Source of the DNA: Diphasiastrum complanatum | Lineage: Eukaryota > Streptophyta > Lycopodiopsida > Lycopodiales > Lycopodiaceae | Assembly: GCA_029204225.1 (NCBI GenBank) | Contig: CM055110.1 | Span: 43,443,862-43,507,861, forward strand | Direction of reading: 5' to 3' | Length of the DNA stretch: 64,000 nucleotides | Shown: piece after piece, positions 57,195 through 64,000 of the stretch | Numbering within the stretch: position 1 is the first letter of the stretch | Layout: the number at the start of each line of letters is the position of its first letter | Program-made: the position numbers and the translations under genes | The notes under the pieces: model-generated | What the model was told of the DNA's origin: nothing | Database searches by the model: none | Seen by the model: only the letters and a program-made list of their open reading frames with translations

Positions 57195-58010
57195 TTTGAT
57201 GGCTTCGATCATGTCCACACCTGATAAGGTGTCCAAGGATCGAACAACAGGAGATCGATTTTTATTGGTTACTCTCCAGATTACAAGACATACAAGCTCT
57301 ACAACCTAGACACTCATAAAGCATTCACGTACAGAAATGTCATCTTACTTAAAAACCAATTTTTCAACCACAAAGAGAAAGCTGCAGCAAAATCCGACCC
57401 AAGTATCGAACAACAGAATTTCGATTCAAGGGTCGAACAGTCAAAAATCGATACTGACTCAAAAAATGAGCCAGAATCTCAATAGATAGAATCACTTTAG
57501 AGGATCGAAGTTCAACACAGAAGATCAAACTGACCAAAAAGCCTCCATCCAGATTTATGGATGATCCAGCCTGTTACTTTGTGCAAGAACTCAACACTAT
57601 TTCAAAGGCAAAGTCACCCATTAATGCTGACCAGTGCAAAGCAGAAGAGGACACCAAATTCACATTTCTAAATGAGAATGGTTTCTATCCAAACTCGACA
57701 GACTTGAATATTCACTTCAAGCTTGTATCGGATTTCTTCATCAACACTTTTTATGTAGATGACACTCTACTATTCAATAACAATCTGAAATTGATGAAGG
57801 ATCTGAAATGCATGTTAGCACTGGAGTACAAAAGACTGATATGGTTTCAGCCCACTATAGTCTCGACCCAGCAGGACAAATCTCATAAAAGCAGATTACT
57901 TCACAAGGGCTCTGTCAAAGGAGAACTATCTCAGATTCAACGACATGTTAAATCTGAAGACCAAAGCTTTCGAGGATCCACATTAAAAAAGAGTGTTGGA
58001 ATTTGATGTT
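57195..58010 (+). pseudogene. copia pol relic with YVDD
   Basis: Plus-strand remnants: integrase end (TYKLYNLDTHKAFTYRNVIL, about 57285-57345), a spacer with several stops, then RT with FYVDDTLLFNNNLKLMKDLK (about 57745-57810). The intervening RT fingers are deleted or unrecognisable. It is broken by frameshifts and stops. A candidate LTR follows at 58206. Confidence 0.75.
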
Positions 58011-58205
58011 CAGACTCAAATCTATTTAGTAATGAACATCCTGAAAGCTATACAAAAACCCAGAAAAGAAAGGCTCAAATTTTTTAGCAGAAGATCGAAA
58101 AATTCAGAATCGAATTTTCTAAAAATTTTGATACCAGATCAACTTGAAAATTCGTAATTTTTTGAGTTAGTGTAAATTTTTGATACATTGTAAGTTCCGA
58201 TACTA

Positions 58206-58606
58206 TTGGTGAGAAATCCGATCTGCGTTAACAGTCCGCCTACTTTGTACATTCAAAGGCGGTTGTAATAAATGAGGCGGATAGCATTTGATACTAATTA
58301 GATATTTAGCAAGTAGAAGATATTTTGTAATAGATAAATAAACTGCGGATAAAAAGTTAGTTAAGTAATAATCTTCATCAGAAAACTTCTTCTGATTTTT
58401 TGAATTTTCAGTAGCCAGCATTATCACACTCAACAAGCTGAAGTTATTACTTCAAGCAATTGTACTCATTGTTGATATAATCAGAGTGCAATTTCAGTCT
58501 CACTACCGTATCGTTCATTTGCGCATCTGTATGAATCATTCATCTTGATTGGCACTTCCGATCCTACACGCACCCGCTCGAGCTTCCACTGACTAACGAT
58601 TTTCGA
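58206..58606 (+). repeat. candidate copia LTR
   Basis: About 400 bp beginning TGGTGAGAAATCC and ending TTTTCGACA, directly followed by TGGTATTAGAGCC (58607), one base off the initiator tRNA-Met primer site. With copia pol on its left and a primer site on its right it may be shared by two tandem elements. Only one copy is present and the left end is uncertain. Confidence 0.45.
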
Positions 58607-58619
58607 CATGGTATTAGAG

Positions 58620-59150
58620 CCTCTATTTTGATCAGAGTTCCTCTGACCCAATATCAGTCAATCATCTATTATAAACCATCAATTTACGACAAGATGAACC
58701 CAAGAGAACTCATGTATAAGCATGAAATGAGATAAGAGAGAGAAGAAAATCCGTTCTTACATGCTTGTACACTATTTATAACAAGTCCATGCCTTATTTT
58801 GAACTTGGGTTTTCTCTATAAAAATTTCTAGATCAAAAATCCTACTTACAATATGAACTAGATTCAATAAACCACCTATTCAAATTTGAATCTTCCATAC
58901 TCGACCTTCTACATTTTACTCACTTTCTAAAAGTGATTATTCAAAAACATTTAGACTAAAATAACATTAGAGAAAATATGAGCCCAAAGAGGGCCCTATA
59001 AGAATTGCCAAATAGGAAAGAGAAAAATAACAATAAAGTAATTAAAATATCATTTTTTAACTTCTTTATGCATTTGCCCACACTACTTTCCAGGAAAATG
59101 AATCTACCTTATTTTAGTCACATCAAACGTCACTGGTGCTAAGTATAATT
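58620..59150. other. non-coding stretch
   Basis: AT-rich sequence after the copia primer-like site. No gag or other gene seen; it may be a copia leader. Confidence 0.35.
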
Positions 59151-59156
59151 TTCAAA

Positions 59157-60560
59157 ATGTCAAAATATTCTCTCTCAATAGTTGGGAACAGTCAAAAATT
59201 TGAATTAAGAGTGACATTTCAGAAACAAAGCCTATGCCATCTCTATCTCCAGGGTCGCGCCATCTCCAGCTCTGTTATTGTCATTGTGCTATTTGTTACT
59301 ATGCTACTGTACTGATGACAAAGCTTTATCATCTTCATGTGGATCTATCACCAGAATATGCTCCACTCAGAACAAGAAATTCAAAACAACCCAAATTGTC
59401 AACTTATGATATGATCTAATACAGGGAGAAAAAGCTAAAGCATGTAGATTTATGGTCATCAGGAACAATGTATCCTATTGATCCATGTTCATTGCAACAT
59501 CCGAATTTTCATTCAGTGACTCAATTAATAATCTCTATGTCATGGCAAAAATGGCCTTTTGGGTTACTGTGAGAATTTGAAACTCTATGGGAATGCACAT
59601 TCATCAATACAAAAAATACATTTTTTGGAAGAAGAATTAAGGAAAATATCAAAGGAGTGCACAGAAAAATCTACAAAGTTGAAAACTTGTTTGGAAGAAA
59701 ATGAGATGTTCAAGAAAGAGATTCAAACGTTGAAATCTTCTTTGTGTCATTTTACAACCAGTAATGAAGAGATCAAAATTGCATTTCAATCCCTACATCT
59801 CATATTTGTCTCTTGTTAAAGATATGGATTTGCTCAATAAAAAAAGAATGTCAATAACAAGTTGATACTTGTTCTTAAGTTAGATGAGTCTGAAATTATA
59901 AAAGGACAAAAAATGGAGAGAGTTAGTCTTATGATCATGAATGGAAAACTTTCAAATTTAGAAGACTTAGAAGGCCTCAACTTCAGTGTTCAATCAGAAG
60001 ATGATAGTTGGTGGTTGGCATATTTTCAAGTATAGTAGTTCTTTTATAGATTCTATAGAAAGAATCTAATATGGATTCTATTTGGTTAATTTTCTCTATG
60101 TTAATATTATGCTAAATCAACTTTTGTTTCTCTTATAGGTGTTGAAAGAAGACCATGACATTCTCTCATGGATATTTAATAGAACGTCATATCTTGCCAC
60201 CATAAAAAATCACGAGGGAGTTCCACTCAATGTTCCTGGAATTGGCACTTTCAACATAGAATGGCATTTAGCAAGAGATCTGAAGACATTAAAATGTATG
60301 TTTGATGTATCTCATGGCGCTAACTCTTGTTTGTACTGTATAAAGACAACAAAAAACAGGACAAGGAGTACAGAATATCAAGAGATCAAGAAGATCCTAA
60401 TTGAAAATCCGTACTACCGATTTCTATTCAAAATGTTCATATTTGCACATTGCATGCAGAGGTGCGTATTATAGAAAAAAAAAATATATCTCCACATCTT
60501 GTTTGCATGGAATAGGGAACCAGAGTCATCTTCGAAAGAAGCTAGATTGGGCAAGAGTTG
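59157..60560 (+). pseudogene. gene Y, copy 2 (truncated)
   Basis: Second copy of gene Y. Readable in order: LYHLHVDLSPEYAPLRTRNS, DLWSSGTMYPIDPCSLQHPN, GLLGYCENLKLYGN, a coiled coil (59600-59790), LVLKLDESEIIKGQKMERVS, NFSVQSEDDSWWLAYFQV; then, after an intron at 60030-60138 placed exactly as in copy 1, LKEDHDILSWIFNRTSYL, IEWHLARDLKTLKCMFDVSH and SCLYCIKTT. The segment between the coiled coil and the LDESE block is deleted (about 59820-59860), and everything after the HxE region is missing. GANSKHPCLYC of copy 1 is shortened here to GANSCLYC. Confidence 0.65.
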
Positions 60561-60726
60561 ATCAAAACTTTTGTACATAATGGTGTAAGTTGTGTTCATA
60601 GTTCAATATTGTATTGCAATTTACTAAATTGATAAGAAATAAAAATCTTGTTTTCATCTTCAATAATGATGATGGACATGTATTTTCTGATAATCAATCT
60701 TAGTGTTCTTCTATCAGTTGGGAAAT

Positions 60727-61036
60727 GTCAAAATATTCTCTCCCAATAGTTGGGAACACTCAAAAATTTGAATTAAGAGTGACATTTCAGAAACAAAGCC
60801 TATGCCATCTCTATCTCCAGGGTCGCGCCATCTCCAGCTCTGTTATTGTCATTGTGCTATTTGCTACTATGCTATTGTACTGATGACAAAGCTTTATCAT
60901 CTTCATGTGGATCTGTCACCAGAATATGCTCCACTCAGAACAAGAAATTCAAAACAACCCAAATTGTCAACTTATGATATGATCTAATACAGGGAGAAAA
61001 AGCTAAAGCATGTAGATTTATGGTCATCAGGAACAG
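60727..61036 (+). repeat. 310-bp direct duplication of the gene Y start
   Basis: Nearly identical to 59157-59466 (a handful of differences), so a recent tandem duplication with unit length about 1570 bases whose second copy is cut at 61036 by the junction with gene X. Confidence 0.85.
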
Positions 61037-61040
61037 TTCC

Positions 61041-61970
61041 TGCCTAATGTAATTTAGACTCCAATCTTCGTCCACCTCAACACATGTCAAAAGTGCATCA
61101 TCGTATATTGTTTCTATTTTTTTCCGTTTAGAATATCCACTAGTTTCCAAGTCTTGATCGAGTGGCACCCATTTACTTTTGATATTTTTCCATCTTTGAT
61201 AATGGAAGCATAAGCTCAACATTTGCTTTTCTATTTGATAATGAAAGCACATGGAAGATATCTTAATTCTGCATTCTATATCTCCATCTGATTTTTTGTC
61301 CCAGCCTTCATCCATAAGTTCAGATAATAAACTATCTGATAAATTTTTGCATACAAACATCGTTGGGGTTTTGTGTACATTGACACTTGAAAATAAATCA
61401 ACAAATATATTCAAAGAAATAAACCAACTTAATCAGACTGTTTTTTACCCCGTGCTTGTCTTTAATGAATTTTTTACATCATTATATAGCTTGCAACGAA
61501 ATGATTCTGAAATTGCAGCATCTGGAGCAACCCATTCATCACTTCCAAAACTAGGTAATGGAATTGGGACTATTTGCCCAAAGTTTTCTTTTATATAAGG
61601 AATGTACATAGATTCATAAAAAAAGATCCCACAATAAACTTTTGCAATTCTACCTCTATATTGCAACTGTCCAATATCGGTGCGTACTACATCTAACACA
61701 CTTGCAAGAGATGCACTTGGCTCCCATTCATTTATATTGGATGGATTAATAATCTGCAAGAGAAATATGATCAGATTGGCAAGTTTAATAATAGATGATA
61801 ATGAATGACAAAAATCAAAGTATTGTAATATATCAATACTCACAGTTGTTTTATTTTTTTGTGACCTTGACGATTGAATCCTTGCACATTTATCTCTGAA
61901 TGCATATATACATGTTGGACTAAAATTTCGAAAATAGATTTCTCCTCCTGATGATTTGGCGCTATGAGTT
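61041..61970 (-). pseudogene. gene X, copy 2 (partial)
   Basis: Minus-strand homologue of gene X. Exon 1 remnant (61970-61844) has SIFEILVQHVYMHSEINVQG; an intron at 61843-61754 (GTGAGT...TTGCAG) is in the same place as in copy 1. Exon 2 has EWEPSASLASVL, FFYESMYIP, FRCKLYNDVKNSLKTS, then in another frame VHKTPTMFVCKNLSDSLLSE, EKQMLSLCFHYQRWK and EVDEDWSLNYIRQEL. It ends at the junction at about 61038, before the last exon. Here the frame at the FVCKNLSD step is continuous, showing that copy 1 lost a base there. A stop near 61445 separates the two halves. Confidence 0.65.
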
Positions 61971-61974
61971 AACT

Positions 61975-62867
61975 CTAGTTAACCTTGTAAACTATGATTT
62001 GACAATGCGTTTACATTAATGATACATCGATTTTCTCATTTCAACCATCTGTCATATTCATTTTCAATATTTTTGGGCCTCTTCAAGCAATAATGAGCTG
62101 GAAGGGTAGGCCTCAACATCCAATAGCATTTCCACATACTGCCCGACAAAACAGTAATATATTTAAAAAGTTTTTATTTTAATTATATTTGAAAAATGCT
62201 ATGTTACGTAGAGCCTGATATCAAGATTTCTATTGGTCCACATGGCTACGAAAATAAGAAAAAAATAAAAATGCATCTTTTTCAAAGGCCCTCGTCGGTC
62301 TCTAAGTTTCTCTAATGCTTTGAAACGTCTATCCCTAAGTCTAAAATGCAAATTGGCCTCAATTGCCAAATACAAAAGATCGAACTAGTTGACAATTTCT
62401 CACATGTCACATGTAGGTTGAACCTAAGATCTGAAAATTGAAGACACACACTCTTGAATAGATTAGAACCTCTCCAACAAGAGATCCAATCAAAAATTTG
62501 AAGAGCTTATTACATTCAATCCTATTAAATCAATAGAAAACTATATGCAAAATAATTGACAATCTTAGTGCTCATCCATATAGGAAGACTCTTTCTTCGA
62601 AGGGGAGCAAAGGTCATCCACAAATGAAAAAATTTCATCCAAAAAGGAGATTGTTCATCCACATCGGGAGCATAACTCACTGACTAGTGGAGATTGTCAA
62701 TTTCGAAACTAGAAACACCATGTAGCTTGAATGTAAACAATATCTTTAACAAATAAAGAGTTTGTTTTGATGAAGCACATCAGAAAAACACTCGATCTCT
62801 AACTTTGTGTTGTGTTGGATCTATTTGATCAAAAACCATTTTCAAGTATTTCAGATCATTTACATTG

Positions 62868-62870
<3 letters not shown>
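61975..62870. other. non-coding stretch
   Basis: No gene or repeat recognised between the gene X remnant and the (CT)n array. Confidence 0.4.

Positions 62871-62872
<2 letters not shown>

Positions 62873-62942
<70 letters not shown>
62873..62942. repeat. (CT)n microsatellite
   Basis: About 35 uninterrupted CT units, opposite in strand to the (GA)n arrays at 10.9-18.4 kb. Confidence 0.97.
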
Positions 62943-62943
<1 letters not shown>

Positions 62944-63029
62944 GAGTCATTTGGCCTAGCTTATCCAAAACTTGACCTAAACTAGTTATATTGGCCAAAA
63001 TTGCCAAGTAAAGCTAAAAATGAACTTTA

Positions 63030-63462
63030 GTTAACTTTAGTGCAGTATGCAGATCACATCAAACATTCACCATAGCCACACCTCTCAAGCTCTCATAGAT
63101 GGCACAACAAAGGTTAAATGTATTACAAAGAAAATTGTACATATAGGAAACTCAAATTGCATTTCTCTAATAGGTGTCCTAAATCTGGCCTACCACCTGC
63201 CAAACTAGGGCCGACCCAATATGGCCAAATTTGACCGACAAACTCCCAAGTATAGCAAGTACTGTAAATAACAATGTACAGTCTAATTTTTCCTACGTGT
63301 GGCTACTCGGCTAATCCAAATAGCCGACGAGTGCCCAACTGATATGTCAATGACGGGTCAAGTCCCAAACACAACCAAACAATACAGTAAACTAGATGAA
63401 CTATAAATCTAATTTAACTATACAATAAAAAATGTATATCAGATTAACTCTAATTTCTAACT
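63030..63462 (-). repeat. LTR of a second LARD-like element
   Basis: Homologous to the LTRs at 34072 and 39206 (shared TAGTGCAGTATGCAGATCAC and ATTTCTAACT end) but more diverged and with small deletions. Being followed by the purine-rich tract and interior sequence, it is the 3' LTR of a minus-strand copy. Confidence 0.85.
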
Positions 63463-64000
63463 CTCCCCTTTAAGCTCGAATGTGATAGGATTGAAGAAAT
63501 ACAAACTATAGCAATGTCTGGAGAATCCAAAAGATGTTATGCATGTCTTGCTACTGTGTACTTGACTCACACTCAAGCACACCTACAAACCACCAGCTTT
63601 GACCCACAAAGTATCATGCACACACAATGATCAAATAGTGAGTCTTAAACTGAGGAAATCTCATTGCCACCATGAGACTTACATCCTCCATCTAGCTAGA
63701 CTGACATCCTATCATAAACTTACAAGCATAGACCTGTAAAGATGACAAAAATGAGCGACTAAGGCTCAACCTGAGGAAATCTTACTACCACCATAAGATT
63801 GTACTCTCACCGGATAGATAGCTAGTAGACATAATGACAAGCTGTCATTGAGCATCCTAAATGATTACTTTGTTTCTGACATAGTAAATGCATAAACACA
63901 TACAACTCCGACTCAGATCTAGACCCCCGTGACAAGGTAACATGCAAGCACACATTCATGCAAATTAACACAAATACGTCAAATACATAACCATGCTTGC
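63463..64000 (-). mobile_element. interior of the second LARD-like element (cut by window edge)
   Basis: Aligns with 34537 onwards (for example CCAAAAGATGTTATGCAT and GTACTTGACTCACACTCAAG), with some segments missing. No coding frame. This shows that the non-coding interior is conserved between copies and is a real family. Confidence 0.8.

Noticed and set aside
1-64000. tRNA or rRNA genes, CRISPR arrays, bacterial operon signals
   Set aside because: None seen; the content is eukaryotic. The only tRNA-related sequences are retrotransposon primer sites. A dedicated tRNA scan was not possible.

Overview
This window looks like transposon-rich nuclear DNA of a land plant. The reasons are spliceosomal GT-AG introns, an extracellular leucine-rich-repeat gene of plant type, copia and gypsy elements with plant-type tRNA primer sites, a TNP2-type CACTA transposase, long (GA)n microsatellites and AT-rich composition. 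A reverse transcriptase otherwise familiar to me from animals, algae and protists, plus a multicopy transposase-like family with animal-like motifs, hint at a seed-free lineage (fern, lycophyte or bryophyte). That placement is inference only.

Layout. 0-0.7 kb: 5' LTR and leader of a minus-strand copia element. 0.77-1.2 kb: a centromeric-histone-H3-like exon with a lysine/SP-rich tail. 1.2-1.8 kb: unidentified plus-strand coding remnant. 1.8-3.1 kb: copia pol relic. 3.4-5.3 kb: CACTA transposase relic. 7.2-9.1 kb: the only host-type gene that looks intact, an LRR protein with a TATA box and a 5'UTR intron. 9.9-10.4 kb: end of a chromovirus (chromodomain plus LTR). 10.4-18.8 kb: a LINE relic split by a (GA)n-bounded composite made of two ~1.7-2.0 kb direct repeats around a frameshifted reverse transcriptase. 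18.8-22.2 kb: gypsy pol. 22.2-22.5 kb: copia LTR with primer site.

23.6-30.9 kb is the most unusual block: gene X (plus), a Ulp1/C48-like cysteine peptidase (minus), gene Y (plus; coiled coil followed by a CxxC-containing, transposase-like domain) and gene W (minus). X and Y recur together at 59-62 kb with conserved intron positions, so they probably form one mobile unit that I cannot assign to a named superfamily.

30.9-45 kb holds an Athila-like gypsy element (LTR, tRNA-Asp-type primer site, gag, protease) interrupted by a 5.6 kb non-coding copia-type (LARD-like) element and then scrambled by inversion. 45.8-50.3 kb is a second gypsy element lacking its integrase core. Large T-rich tracts with recurring TTTTTCGAGTTTT and CATCCGACG motifs fill 41-42.2, 44.9-45.8, 50.3-52.9 and 55.5-57.2 kb. 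54.1-55.3 kb is an unidentified broken gene. 57.2-58.6 kb is copia pol and a candidate LTR. 63-64 kb is the start of a second LARD-like copy.

Most coding regions are dead. Several in-frame TGA codons sit where relatives have arginine, as expected from decay of methylated CGA. Apart from the LRR gene and possibly the X/peptidase/Y block, little here looks able to act. Boundaries of degenerate elements are approximate.
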